From contig NZ_CADEFR010000002.1 of the NCBI RefSeq assembly GCF_902826655.1, positions 124,001-188,000 of the forward strand: DNA of 64,000 nucleotides, read 5' to 3'. A model generated the notes under the pieces. The model did not search any database and was not told the DNA's origin. It worked only from the letters and a program-made list of their open reading frames with translations. Made by a program: the position numbers and the translations under genes. Source of the stretch: an uncultured Methylibium sp. Its GTDB lineage: Bacteria > Pseudomonadota > Gammaproteobacteria > Burkholderiales > Burkholderiaceae_C. Shown here in pieces: positions 15,342 through 23,502 of this stretch. How positions within the stretch are numbered: the stretch's first letter is position 1; each line of letters starts with the position of its first letter.

Positions 15342-16350
15342 CACCGTCTTCGAGCATCGCATCGACGAGGCCAAGCGCCGCGCACACGGCCGCTGGACCG
15401 AGATCCTGCGCAGCCTGGGCGTCGACGATCGCATCCTCGGCAAGCGCAACGGCCCCTGCCCCTCATGCGGCGGCACCGACCGCTTCCAGTACACCGACAA
15501 GTTCGGCGAAGGCAACTACCACTGCCGCCACTGCGGCGCGGGGGGCGGCTTCAAGCTGCTGCAGGCCGCGCTCGGCTTGGATTTCGCGACCGCGTTGCGG
15601 CAGGTCGAGTCCTGCGTCGGCGCGCCGGCCCCTGCGCCGAGTGCCCCACCGGCGGCGGCCGAACCGTCCGCACAGCGCATGCGCCGCCTGGCGCAACGCC
15701 TGTGGGACGAAGCCCTGCCCGTCCAGCCCGGCGACGAGGTCGATTGCTACCTGCGCCGCCGTGGGCTGCACCTGCGCCAAGCGCCGGGTGTCCTGCGCCG
15801 TCACCCGGCGCTGGGCTACTACGAGAAGAACGCCGCCGGCCGCTCCTGCAAGGTAGCCGACTACCCTGCCATGCTGGCCTGCATCCAGGGCCCGGACGGC
15901 TACGCGGTGACGCTGCACCGTACCTACCTGAAGGACGGCGAGAAGGCGCCGGTGCCGGACGCGCGCAAGGTGCTCTCGGCCGGCATCAACGGCGCCGCCG
16001 TCCGGCTGTGCGAACCGGCGCGTGAGCTCGCCGTGGCCGAAGGCATCGAGACCGCACTGGCGGTGCACCTCGCGACCGGCAAGCCGGCATGGGCCGCCGT
16101 CAGCGCCGGCAACCTCGAGAAGCTCTGGCTACCCGAGGGCGTACGTCAGGTCTGCATCTATGCCGACAACGACGCCGACGGCGGCTTCGAAGGCCAGGCC
16201 TGCGCCTACGCCCTGGCGCGCCGACTGACCCGCAGCGCGCCGGGCAACGATGCTCGCCAAGTCCGCGTGTTCCTACCACGCCAGCCCGGCCACGACTGGG
16301 CCGACGTGTGGCGCATGCGCAGCACGGCCGCCGAAGCCCAGGTCGCATAG
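15334..16350 (+). CDS. zinc-finger/Toprim DNA primase
   Basis: A 338-residue protein. A CHC2-like zinc ribbon is formed by Cys42, Cys45, Cys64 and Cys67 (CPSC ... CRHC). A central DUF7146-like segment follows, then the Toprim domain: AVAEGIETALA at about residue 232 supplies the catalytic Glu, and IYADNDADGG at about 273 the acidic pair. Such primases prime DNA synthesis on transferred single strands or during plasmid-like replication of ICEs. GGAGGCCACC lies before the ATG, inside the 22-codon leader. It is about half the size of DnaG and lacks a helicase-binding domain. Confidence 0.85.
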   Translation: MNDTVFEHRIDEAKRRAHGRWTEILRSLGVDDRILGKRNGPCPSCGGTDRFQYTDKFGEGNYHCRHCGAGGGFKLLQAALGLDFATALRQVESCVGAPAPAPSAPPAAAEPSAQRMRRLAQRLWDEALPVQPGDEVDCYLRRRGLHLRQAPGVLRRHPALGYYEKNAAGRSCKVADYPAMLACIQGPDGYAVTLHRTYLKDGEKAPVPDARKVLSAGINGAAVRLCEPARELAVAEGIETALAVHLATGKPAWAAVSAGNLEKLWLPEGVRQVCIYADNDADGGFEGQACAYALARRLTRSAPGNDARQVRVFLPRQPGHDWADVWRMRSTAAEAQVA

Positions 16351-16391
16351 CGGACCAACGACATGAACCCCACCGGTCGCTGCCACACCGG

Positions 16392-16414
16392 GCCCTGCGT
16401 CGATGACGCAGGGC
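16392..16414 (+). terminator. perfect 10-bp stem-loop after the primase gene
   Basis: GCCCTGCGTC-GAT-GACGCAGGGC is a perfect hairpin 41 bp after the primase stop. No T-tract follows. It is one of two hairpins in this 206-bp gap. Confidence 0.65.
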
Positions 16415-16467
16415 GAAGGCAGACCTTGAACTGCATGCAGTCGGCGCGGATGAACCCGCGCCATCGA

Positions 16468-16490
16468 GGATCCGGCCCCGTGCCGGATCC
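16468..16490 (+). terminator. perfect 9-bp stem-loop before the DUF932 gene
   Basis: GGATCCGGC-CCCGT-GCCGGATCC is a perfect hairpin. A looser GC-rich dyad follows to about 16535. Role unproven; an mRNA processing or attenuation element is possible. Confidence 0.6.
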
Positions 16491-16556
16491 ATCACCCACC
16501 CCGCGGGGCCCAGCCCCGAGGGGGCACGGCGCCCCGCATTCCGATCGGAGCTTGTG

Positions 16557-17621
16557 ATGAAGAACGGACGCACCCTCGTGAGCCTGGCGCAGGAACTCGA
16601 ACGCCAGCTGAACTCGAAGAAGGACCTGGTGGTCCCGTCGGCGCTGATGCGCCACGACACCGACGACACGGGCCAGACGCGCCTCGTCGTTGAAGAAACC
16701 GGCGGCCCGGCGCGCTACGGCGTGACGCCGCTCGCGCGCCGCCAGCTCGCGGACAAGTTGAAGATCCCGTATGCGTACTTCGAACGCATGCGCAGCGAGC
16801 AGCCCGTGCTGCTGGACCGCAACGTCAACACCTGGCTGCAGAGCGAAGACGACCGCCGCATGCTGCGCACACTGGACGGCAACGTCCGCGCCGTGCTGTC
16901 GGACCGCTACCGCCGGCTCGACAACTACGACCTCGCCGAAAGTGTGCTGCCGATCCTGCAGCGCCTGCCCGAGGTGCGCTTCGAGTCGGTCGAGCTGACC
17001 GAGACGCGCATGTACCTTAAGGTCGTCACGCCGCAGCTGAAGCACGAGATGTCGCCCGGCGATGTCGTGCAGGCCGGCGTGGTGGTGAGCAACTCCGAGG
17101 TCGGCCACGGCACGCTCTCGGTGCAGCCGCTGATCTATCGGCTGCGCTGCCTCAACGGGCTGATCGTGCCCGACTTCTCGCTGCACAAGACCCACGTCGG
17201 CCGCAGCATCGGCAACGTCGCGGACACCATCACGGTGTTCAAGGACGACACGCTGCAGGCGGACGACAAGGCCTTCTTCCTGAAGGTGCGCGACGTGGTC
17301 GAGGCGGCGATGTCCGAGGCGACCTTCCTGCAGGCCGCGCAGAAGCTTCAGAAGACGCTGCGCATCCCGCTGACCGGTGACCCGGTGAAGACCGTCGAGG
17401 TGCTGGCCAACCGCTACGCGCTCAACGAGCAGGAGCGTGCCGGCGTGCTGCGGCACCTGATCGCCGACGCCGACCTGACCGGCTACGGCCTGGTCAACGC
17501 AGTGACGCACTACTCGCAGGAGGTCGAGGACTACGACCGTGCGACCGAGTTCGAGGCCCTGGGCGGACGGCTCATCGAGCTGCCGCAGAACGAGTGGAAG
17601 AGCCTCGCCGAAGCCGCCTGA
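16557..17621 (+). CDS. DUF932 phage/plasmid-like protein
   Basis: A 354-residue protein of the DUF932 family (TIGR03299, phage/plasmid-like protein), common on ICEs, plasmids and phages. Recognisable segments are ARRQLADKLKIPYAYFERM near residue 60, RAVLSDRYRRLDNYDL near 108, and CLNGLIVPDFSLHKTHVGR near 200. The ATG at 16557 was chosen over the adjacent GTG because CGGAG lies 6 bp upstream. The family has no settled function; roles in recombination or in copying mobile DNA have been suggested only by context. It is flanked by stem-loops on both sides. Confidence 0.85.
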   Translation: MKNGRTLVSLAQELERQLNSKKDLVVPSALMRHDTDDTGQTRLVVEETGGPARYGVTPLARRQLADKLKIPYAYFERMRSEQPVLLDRNVNTWLQSEDDRRMLRTLDGNVRAVLSDRYRRLDNYDLAESVLPILQRLPEVRFESVELTETRMYLKVVTPQLKHEMSPGDVVQAGVVVSNSEVGHGTLSVQPLIYRLRCLNGLIVPDFSLHKTHVGRSIGNVADTITVFKDDTLQADDKAFFLKVRDVVEAAMSEATFLQAAQKLQKTLRIPLTGDPVKTVEVLANRYALNEQERAGVLRHLIADADLTGYGLVNAVTHYSQEVEDYDRATEFEALGGRLIELPQNEWKSLAEAA

Positions 17622-17638
17622 ACGCGGCAGGTGCCGGA

Positions 17639-17669
17639 GCAGCCCGGGCCCATCGCGGGTCCGGGCTGC
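17639..17669 (+). terminator. 13-bp stem-loop after the DUF932 gene
   Basis: GCAGCCCGGGCCC pairs with GGGTCCGGGCTGC across a 5-base loop, with one G-T pair. It begins 17 bp after the stop. It is followed within 40 bp by a second perfect hairpin at 17709-17729. Confidence 0.65.
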
Positions 17670-17708
17670 ACGGATTCGCCCGAGAGTCCGGGCGGTTGTG
17701 CATGGCAA

Positions 17709-17729
17709 TGCGGCCCCGACGGGGCCGCA
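17709..17729 (+). terminator. 9-bp stem-loop between the DUF932 and flhD-like genes
   Basis: TGCGGCCCC-GAC-GGGGCCGCA is a perfect hairpin in the 235-bp gap. It could terminate upstream transcription before the regulator pair. No T-tract is present. Confidence 0.6.
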
Positions 17730-17856
17730 TGCCGTCGCAATCTCACTGCCGAACCCTATGCTGTGGCGCACACCGATCGACACCCGACCGCCACCCGACA
17801 CATCCCAATCCCACCCATCCACCGTGCCCGGCCAGGGCCTACCCGAGGACAGCACC

Positions 17857-18150
17857 ATGAACCAGGCGCAGCTCTCCGACGTCCAGCTCACCAACCTGAC
17901 CTTGCTGCTCACCATTCGCGACGGCGTCCTGCAGGACCGCCCCGCCACCTGCTGCAAGTACGCGCTCGATGCCGCGCAGGCGGACCGCATCGCCGGCCTC
18001 GGCGTCCAGCAGATCATGGCCATCGTCGCCAACGTCGGCGACGCCACGCTCTTCCCCGCGCGCCGCGACCTGCTGGCGCTGCTCGAAGCGCCGCTGCCGC
18101 TGGCCCGGCCGCTCGCCGCGGTGCACACCGCCCAGCATCTCGCCGCCTGA
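17857..18150 (+). CDS. FlhD-like subunit of the presumed transfer master activator
   Basis: A 97-residue helical protein. The start LSDVQLTNLTLLLTIRDGVL and the following helices match the FlhD pattern, in which a compact dimer binds FlhC. Its position directly before an FlhC-like gene supports this. In SXT/R391 and IncA/C elements, SetD and AcaD are FlhD-like partners that activate all transfer operons. By analogy this pair should switch on the tra genes in this element (inference). GAGGAC lies a little far from the ATG, so translation may be weak. Confidence 0.75.
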   Translation: MNQAQLSDVQLTNLTLLLTIRDGVLQDRPATCCKYALDAAQADRIAGLGVQQIMAIVANVGDATLFPARRDLLALLEAPLPLARPLAAVHTAQHLAA

Positions 18151-18171
18151 CCGCCGCCTCTGGCGAACGCC

Positions 18172-18801
18172 ATGGGCGAGCCCCGTCCTCCGTTGCGGGT
18201 CGACCGGCAGTTGCGTGCGCTGCAACTGGCCAAGGACTGCGCCGCCCTCGGCGCCCGCGTGCGCACGATCGGCCACCTCACCGGCCTGCCACCACGCGAG
18301 CTGCTGCGCCTGCTGTTCCCCGACCGCGAAAGCGTGCCGCGCGGCCGACCACCCGATTCCCCCGAGTGGTACCACGGCGCGAACCTGCTCTACCGCGCGG
18401 AGGCCTCGATCGTGGTGGCGCTTTACCGGCGCCTGCGCGACGGTGGCTTCGCGGCGGCCGAAGCGCTCGTTGCCGCCTACCGCCACTACGGCAGCATCTG
18501 CGAACCACCGCAGCGCATCAGCTTCGACCGCGCCTTCGACCTCGCCGCGCACACCGACGGGCTGTGGCTGACCAGCGTGCAGAGCTTCTCGCTCGTCGCT
18601 TGTCCCACCTGCCACAGCGAGTACCTCGCGGCCTACGGCTCGGCGCCGCGGTCGAACGACGAGTGCCCGTTCTGCAAGCTCGTGCAGCGCTACGGCACGG
18701 ATCAGCGGGTGCAGGCGTCGTTTCCGGTGCGGCCGTTGCCGGATCTGTCCGAACTCGAGTTTGGCCTGCGCCGCTTGTTGAATCCACAGCAAACCCGCTG
18801 A
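18172..18801 (+). CDS. FlhC-like subunit of the presumed transfer master activator
   Basis: A 209-residue protein aligned in layout with FlhC. The N-terminal helices include LGARVRTIGHLTGLPPRELL, the central WY...ANLLYRAEASIVVALY segment matches the FlhC core, and the C-terminal zinc site is CPTC ... CPFC. With the FlhD-like protein 21 bp upstream it resembles SetC/AcaC. DNA targets would be upstream of tra operons. It is slightly longer than E. coli FlhC (about 192 residues), the extra part being the C-terminus. The next genes are cargo on the opposite strand. Confidence 0.8.
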   Translation: MGEPRPPLRVDRQLRALQLAKDCAALGARVRTIGHLTGLPPRELLRLLFPDRESVPRGRPPDSPEWYHGANLLYRAEASIVVALYRRLRDGGFAAAEALVAAYRHYGSICEPPQRISFDRAFDLAAHTDGLWLTSVQSFSLVACPTCHSEYLAAYGSAPRSNDECPFCKLVQRYGTDQRVQASFPVRPLPDLSELEFGLRRLLNPQQTR

Positions 18802-18807
18802 CAGTAG

Positions 18808-19584
18808 TTACTTCGCCGATTGGTGCTCAGCGTACCGCCGTACCAGGTACCAACACATGCTCAGCGCCATGGATCGTCCCAGTCTGCAAGCCTCTTCCTC
18901 GGTTAGACCCACCGGTCGGTGTGCACCAGGGCTCAGGAACGCGTACACGCCAACCAGCCCACGCTCCTCCTCCACGGTGAAGAAACTCTGCTTCCGAAGG
19001 TGGGCCACTATCGATCCCCATTTGGCCGAGTCGTACGCCGTTGGATCAGAGCTGAACTCCCGGAGGGCTATTTCGCGGGCGATCGCTTCCAGCGCAACGC
19101 GAGCGTTTGCTAGGCAGGCGTTGTAGTCGGGTGGATTGCGGCGAAAGGACTCTGCCGAATCGCTCAGCTTGCCGACGATGTCACCGTCAGGGTCGAGGGC
19201 GCTGGCTTTGACTCCAGCGACGAGGTCGTCTTCGACCGGCGCCGAATCCGAGATGGACGGGTCGACTGGAACCAACTCTCGCTCGCGCACCAGAAACCCA
19301 TCGAGCAGTAGACAACGCTGCAAGTCGTCGAAGCGCTCCGTGAATCGATAGCGAGGTTTGACTTGGCTCGACAGATCGCCGTTCGTCCGCACGACCTCGG
19401 CCAGAACCGAGAGACAGCCGACCAGCTGCGCTTGATCACGAAGCGCGTTGTTGATGTCGAGTAACTCTGAGCCAGTTTCGATGCTGATTCGCAGGCCGTG
19501 CTTTGATAGCAGCACGACTGCGGTCTGGCTGGGAAATATCGCAAGCAGTTGGGCGAGCGATGCAAGTGTTCGTGCTGATGGCAT
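18808..19584 (-). CDS. Abi-like (abortive-infection C-terminal) protein
   Basis: A 258-residue protein. The C-terminal 120 residues resemble the Abi_C/HEPN-like domain found in abortive-infection proteins: DYNACLANARVALEAIAREI, then GVYAFLSPGAHRPVGLTEEE and ALSMCWYLVRRY. The N-terminal half (LASLAQLLAIFPSQTAVVLL) is unassigned. HEPN domains often act as RNases, though the short R-x4-H motif cannot be confirmed here. It is the last gene of a five-gene minus-strand operon headed by a UmuD-like protein, 21 bp after tcmP. Confidence 0.6.
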   Translation of the reverse strand: MPSARTLASLAQLLAIFPSQTAVVLLSKHGLRISIETGSELLDINNALRDQAQLVGCLSVLAEVVRTNGDLSSQVKPRYRFTERFDDLQRCLLLDGFLVRERELVPVDPSISDSAPVEDDLVAGVKASALDPDGDIVGKLSDSAESFRRNPPDYNACLANARVALEAIAREIALREFSSDPTAYDSAKWGSIVAHLRKQSFFTVEEERGLVGVYAFLSPGAHRPVGLTEEEACRLGRSMALSMCWYLVRRYAEHQSAK

Positions 19585-19605
19585 GGCTGTGTCGAAGGTT
19601 CGTGG

Positions 19606-20808
19606 TCAGCGCTCGGTTAGCTGAAGACGCTCGGCCTTGTCGAAGTGCAGCGGCTTCGATCGCCTCTTGGAAGCATCGGCGTCTAGATTGCGAACCGCGC
19701 CCGCCTTCACGAGGCGCACGAGCGAGCTCTGTAGTTCACCCGGCATCCAGTTCGTCATCTCGAGGATGTCTGCGAACTCAGCCGGGCCGACGCGCCGTTC
19801 GCCCCTTGCAAGATATCGGCGCCAGAAGGCATCAACATCGTCAAGGCTGCAGCGGCAATCCGATGGGTCGAGTTGCGGCTCCGGGCCGAACAAGTCCGCG
19901 ACGCCGGTCTTCTGCTGGCGGACCTCAATCTGCTTGGCGGCGCGAACCCGACGCTGGACGAGCTCCACGCGCTCAGAGATGTCCATGAACTCGACAATGC
20001 CGGTGGGATGGCTTGTTATGTACACGAGGTGGTACTTGGTCCGCCGATGCAGGGGATCGAGCACCGTGACGTAGGCCGAGCGAGCGCGGTACCCATGACG
20101 ACCGGCCGGAACGCAAGCCTTGAGACTCGTTCGATACGCATCGACCAGCGCCGCTTCACGCTCCGAGGGCTCAAGGCCATCAAGGTTCACCGTCGATCCC
20201 AGCAGCTTCGTCATCGCGTCCTGCCAAACGGGTATCGATGCCGTGCGGTTGATGAAGTTGTAGGCGAAGTTGATCAGAAACTCGGACCGTGGCCGCTGAA
20301 GCAAAGGCCTCATCGTCTCGATCACGATGTCCTTCCAGCCCTTAGGATCGACGAAGAAAAACGTGAAGGCGTCTGACCCGCACCAACTCAGGATGTCGCC
20401 GCGCAGATCCACGAAGTCGCCATGCAGACATGCATGATGGACGGCGGGCGGCGCCTTCGCTTGCAGGAAGGTCGAGAGTCGACCGAACGCGCTCTTGTCC
20501 TTTTCGACAAACAACGCGCGCATCGTGGCGTCGACACCGAGCGTTACCAGCTTCTGCTTGCAAGCGGCCAGCGTCTTCAGCGACAACGAGATCGACGTGC
20601 CCTCCAGATCGTCGTTCGGTGCACCCCATGGGCCTGCAAAGCAGTCCACGTAGCAGATCTCCGCGCGCCCGGCTTTCTTGGCGCTCATGCCGATGATCAG
20701 CACGAGCTTTTCCAGGTAGCTCGTGAGAAGCGCATGCTTCACCAGAGCCTGCTCGCGCCCTTCGTAGGCGCTCGGAATGATCGAAGTCAAGTTCGGCGAC
20801 TCCTGCAA
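19606..20808 (-). CDS. tcmP: three-Cys-motif partner protein (TcmP), copy 1
   Basis: A 400-residue protein of the TcmP family (TIGR04474), defined by its link to DUF5131 three-Cys proteins. An N-terminal KHALLTSYLEKLVLIIG segment is followed by YVDCFAGPWGA, resembling a class I methyltransferase or nucleotide-binding motif I, and later FFFVDPKGWKD. The C-terminus carries a winged-helix-like segment with FADILEMTNWMPGELQSSLV. Activity is unknown. It lies 20 bp after a second, divergent TcmP gene, so the two probably act as paired or alternative partners. Confidence 0.82.
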   Translation of the reverse strand: MQESPNLTSIIPSAYEGREQALVKHALLTSYLEKLVLIIGMSAKKAGRAEICYVDCFAGPWGAPNDDLEGTSISLSLKTLAACKQKLVTLGVDATMRALFVEKDKSAFGRLSTFLQAKAPPAVHHACLHGDFVDLRGDILSWCGSDAFTFFFVDPKGWKDIVIETMRPLLQRPRSEFLINFAYNFINRTASIPVWQDAMTKLLGSTVNLDGLEPSEREAALVDAYRTSLKACVPAGRHGYRARSAYVTVLDPLHRRTKYHLVYITSHPTGIVEFMDISERVELVQRRVRAAKQIEVRQQKTGVADLFGPEPQLDPSDCRCSLDDVDAFWRRYLARGERRVGPAEFADILEMTNWMPGELQSSLVRLVKAGAVRNLDADASKRRSKPLHFDKAERLQLTER

Positions 20809-20828
20809 AGACGGTGCTCGAAGACAGC

Positions 20829-22103
20829 TCAGCCAGTCATGAAGAGCGGGCGCTGTGGTGGCGACAAGATCTGGTCGCTGTCCTTGATCTGCGCAGAGGA
20901 CCGGCGCTTGGTACCGTCGACGCCGACGATCTCGACAGCCTTCTCGTCGAGCAGCTTGCCAATCGACTCGCGATAGATCTGCGCCGACGCCGGTGAACCG
21001 TTGCAGGTAGTGGCGAACAACTCGCCGAAGCTGATCCCACTGTCGTCGGCGTACACACGTCGTGGGATGTGTTCGTTCAATGCCGTGATGCTCGCGCGCC
21101 GCGCGACATCGTCGAACTCGAATCCAAGAAGCGACTGCCCAAGGTAGGCGGCATCATGTGCAGGGTCGTAGCCGACCATCTGGAACATGTCGAGGCCCGC
21201 GCCACCGTAGTGGATGAAGTAGTTGCTGTTGGCCCAGTGCACCTCCGTCATCACGTCACGGGCGCGGTGGTGCTGGGACATGTGGATCAGCCAGTAGTCG
21301 CCGTGGCCGCCGCGATTGCGGATGAAGAAGGGCGTGAAGTGCCGGGCGCCGCAGTTCTCGACGAGTCGACGGTAAAGCGTGCTCTGCAGGAAGAGCCGCC
21401 AGTCGCGGTCGGACGCCTTGATCTCCTCGACCGAACGCCCGCGGAAGATGTCGGGCAGGCCGAGCCCGTCGAGAAGGTCTTTGACCTGTTCGCCATCGCT
21501 GGCGAAGTTCATGAACGAGTCGACCCCGAACGTCAGGATCACCTCCGCGCTGGGTAGCGCATCGAAGATCTTGCGCAGGAGCTGCGTCGGCACCTCCTTG
21601 TACCCGTACTGATCGAGCGCGAAGATCGAGCGGCCATTCTTGGGGCTCTTCTTCTTGATGAACCCAATGATCGCGTCGGCCTTGTCCTGGAACCGTGCGT
21701 GGTCGATGTAGATGCCGTTGCCGATCCTGTCGCCGTGTCCAGCTTCCCGCAGCACCTTGTCGAGGTGCAGGTAGGCGTGGCGGTCTGCCTCGGTGAAGAA
21801 GTAGTCAACCTGGAGTTGGACCGGCTTGCGCCGATCCTTGTTGATGAGGAACTCCGCCTCGCGCGTGGCTTCGAGGAAGATGAACGGCGATCCCTTGACA
21901 GGCTCGCGCGTGTCGTTGTGGACGTACAGACCGCCGCCGGCAAACCCGTCGACAAGTGTCAGACGCAGGACATCCTGGTTGGGCGAGCTGACGAGGGTGC
22001 GGAAGTACGCTGCGAGGTAGGCTTCAAGGATGCGGTGCTTTGCGACGCTGTGTTGCTGGATGAGGTCGGGACCGTTCGTCCAGTTGTACTGTTTCAGCGT
22101 CAT
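20829..22103 (-). CDS. tcmP: three-Cys-motif partner protein (TcmP), copy 2
   Basis: A 424-residue protein; start at 22103 (MTLKQYNWTNGPDLIQQHS), 8 bp after the DUF5131 stop, was chosen because upstream codons lie inside that gene. It has the family plan: AKHRILEAYLAAYFRTLVSS, then LTLVDGFAGGGLY (motif I-like), IFALDQYGYKEVP, and a C-terminal winged-helix-like region around HIPRRVYADDSGISFGELF. It is clearly different from copy 1, so it did not arise by recent duplication. Biochemical role unknown. Confidence 0.83.
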   Translation of the reverse strand: MTLKQYNWTNGPDLIQQHSVAKHRILEAYLAAYFRTLVSSPNQDVLRLTLVDGFAGGGLYVHNDTREPVKGSPFIFLEATREAEFLINKDRRKPVQLQVDYFFTEADRHAYLHLDKVLREAGHGDRIGNGIYIDHARFQDKADAIIGFIKKKSPKNGRSIFALDQYGYKEVPTQLLRKIFDALPSAEVILTFGVDSFMNFASDGEQVKDLLDGLGLPDIFRGRSVEEIKASDRDWRLFLQSTLYRRLVENCGARHFTPFFIRNRGGHGDYWLIHMSQHHRARDVMTEVHWANSNYFIHYGGAGLDMFQMVGYDPAHDAAYLGQSLLGFEFDDVARRASITALNEHIPRRVYADDSGISFGELFATTCNGSPASAQIYRESIGKLLDEKAVEIVGVDGTKRRSSAQIKDSDQILSPPQRPLFMTG

Positions 22104-22111
22104 GCAGCCCT

Positions 22112-22858
22112 TCAGACGTGAGCGGACAGTGCTGGCATGTCGTCCCAAGTCCGGCCGCCAAGCAATCGGCCGTTGGCTTTCTTGGAGCGGCGCTTGCCGT
22201 CGGCCCCCCAGCCACCCCATTGCTTGAAGAAGAACTGCACGCCCTGGTCCTCGCACTGCTGGCGGATATTTTCAACCCATTCCAGTTTCATCGGACGTGC
22301 CTTGGGGCCGGACTCACCACCAACGATGACCCAGTGAATGTCGGTAAGGTCGAGTTCGCCAACGTCTTCGAGCAGTGGCTCGACAGACAGGAAACGGATG
22401 CGTGCATCGACGTTACGCAAGCCTTCGATACGCGGCACGCCGTACTTGCGGTCTTCGACGGAAACGCCGATCCAAGCATTCGTGGGCACGTCGCGGGTTC
22501 GGAAGAATGCGGCCAGGCGGTCGGCTCGCTTGGTCAACACCTGGAAGGTGTGCTGCGGGCACTGCCTGATCACGTCGAAGACCTGGGCGATATACGCGTC
22601 ATCCACACCTTTGTGGAAGAGGTCGGACATCGAGTTCACGAAGTACACCGTCGGCTTCTTCCTCATCAGCGGCTCCGACAGTCGATCCGGCAGGATGGTG
22701 AGCTTGAAGCCGTTCTCGTAGCCCGGTGTGCCCATGGCCTTAAGCCGCTTGGCCATCGACTCGGCGTAGCAGTGCTTGCAGCCGGGCGAAATCTTGGTGC
22801 AACCCACAGTCGGATTCCAAGTTGCCTCGGTCCACTCGATTCGGCTGGCTTGCGACAT
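22112..22858 (-). CDS. DUF5131 three-Cys-motif protein (phage Gp37/Gp68 family)
   Basis: A 248-residue protein. Cys20, Cys27 and Cys30 form the CX6CX2C motif in GCTKISPGCKHCYAE, which may hold an iron-sulfur cluster as in radical-SAM-like proteins. Other conserved parts are FVNSMSDLFHKGV, FQVLTKRADRL, WIGVSVED, and WVIVGGESGPKARPM with QWGGW near the end. The family is common on phages and mobile elements and has no proven reaction. It precedes the TcmP gene by 8 bp, matching the known pairing. Confidence 0.88.
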   Translation of the reverse strand: MSQASRIEWTEATWNPTVGCTKISPGCKHCYAESMAKRLKAMGTPGYENGFKLTILPDRLSEPLMRKKPTVYFVNSMSDLFHKGVDDAYIAQVFDVIRQCPQHTFQVLTKRADRLAAFFRTRDVPTNAWIGVSVEDRKYGVPRIEGLRNVDARIRFLSVEPLLEDVGELDLTDIHWVIVGGESGPKARPMKLEWVENIRQQCEDQGVQFFFKQWGGWGADGKRRSKKANGRLLGGRTWDDMPALSAHV

Positions 22859-22894
22859 GAGGGCCTCCCATTTCTCAAAGGTTTGTGCAGGCGT

Positions 22895-23485
22895 CTAGAC
22901 CGCGCGCAGCACGCGCGTCACGACACCCCAGATGTGCAGATCGTTCTCGCCGCCGACGTGGACATCGGCGAATTCAGGGTTGCTGGCTTGCAGCATCCAG
23001 CCGGTGGCCGTCCGCCGCAAGCGCTTGACGGTCAGCTCACCGTCGATGTCGGCGATGACGATGCGTCCGTCCTCGGCGGCGACGCCGCGATCAATCACCA
23101 ATTCGTCTCCATCGGCGATGCCGGCATCGCGCATGGACCAGCCGTGGACTTTCATGACGAAGGTGTTGCTCGGGTCGCGCACCAGATGCTTGCCGAGATC
23201 AATCAAATCCTCTGGGTAGTCGTCGCCTGAAGTGGGCCTGCCGGCTCGCACTCGGCGGCCGAGGGTGGGAACGGCGGTTGCTGCGCGAAGCGTCGCGATG
23301 GGCCTCAGGCCGGCTGCCCGGGCAACGCCAACAGGCGTGCGCTTCATCGCATCCAGATACCTTTCGACTACGGGCATGAGGCTGAAGGGCACGCGCACAG
23401 TCTTCGTGGGCTCGCCATAGGCAGCCTTGCGTCCGGCGCCCTGTCGTGTTCCGCCATGGCGAGGTTTGGAGGGTTGTGACTGCAT
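22895..23485 (-). CDS. UmuD/LexA-like S24 autoprotease with an RHH-like N-terminus
   Basis: A 196-residue protein. The C-terminal half is a LexA/UmuD-type peptidase: Ala81-Gly82 is the likely self-cleavage site (VRAG), Ser117 lies in HGWSM, and Lys154 lies in ELTVKRL. The N-terminal part has EPTKTVRVPFSLMPVVERYL, which looks like a ribbon-helix-helix strand and helix, so it may bind DNA. UmuD works with UmuC, but no umuC follows; instead it heads the DUF5131/TcmP/Abi operon. Control by RecA-stimulated cleavage is inferred. Confidence 0.8.
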   Translation of the reverse strand: MQSQPSKPRHGGTRQGAGRKAAYGEPTKTVRVPFSLMPVVERYLDAMKRTPVGVARAAGLRPIATLRAATAVPTLGRRVRAGRPTSGDDYPEDLIDLGKHLVRDPSNTFVMKVHGWSMRDAGIADGDELVIDRGVAAEDGRIVIADIDGELTVKRLRRTATGWMLQASNPEFADVHVGGENDLHIWGVVTRVLRAV

Positions 23486-23502
23486 GATTTCGTGACGGAA
23501 TC
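23486..23502 (-). promoter_or_regulatory. imperfect 17-bp palindrome at the S24 gene start
   Basis: GATTTCGTGACGGAATC is a near-palindrome (GATT/AATC and CGT/ACG arms) touching the start codon of the S24 gene. No Shine-Dalgarno is present in this short leader. It is a candidate operator for autorepression by the RHH-like N-terminus. A TAATCT word at 23504-23509 on the same strand could be a -10 box. Confidence 0.4.

Noticed and set aside
13398-15515. Long open frame on the minus strand opposite the GHKL gene
   Set aside because: High-GC antisense frames stay open by codon bias. The plus strand has GHKL motifs and a ribosome site, while the antisense product has no domain.
22895-23485. Normal umuD of a umuDC pair
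   Set aside because: No umuC lies downstream; the operon continues with DUF5131. Kept as an S24-type regulator.
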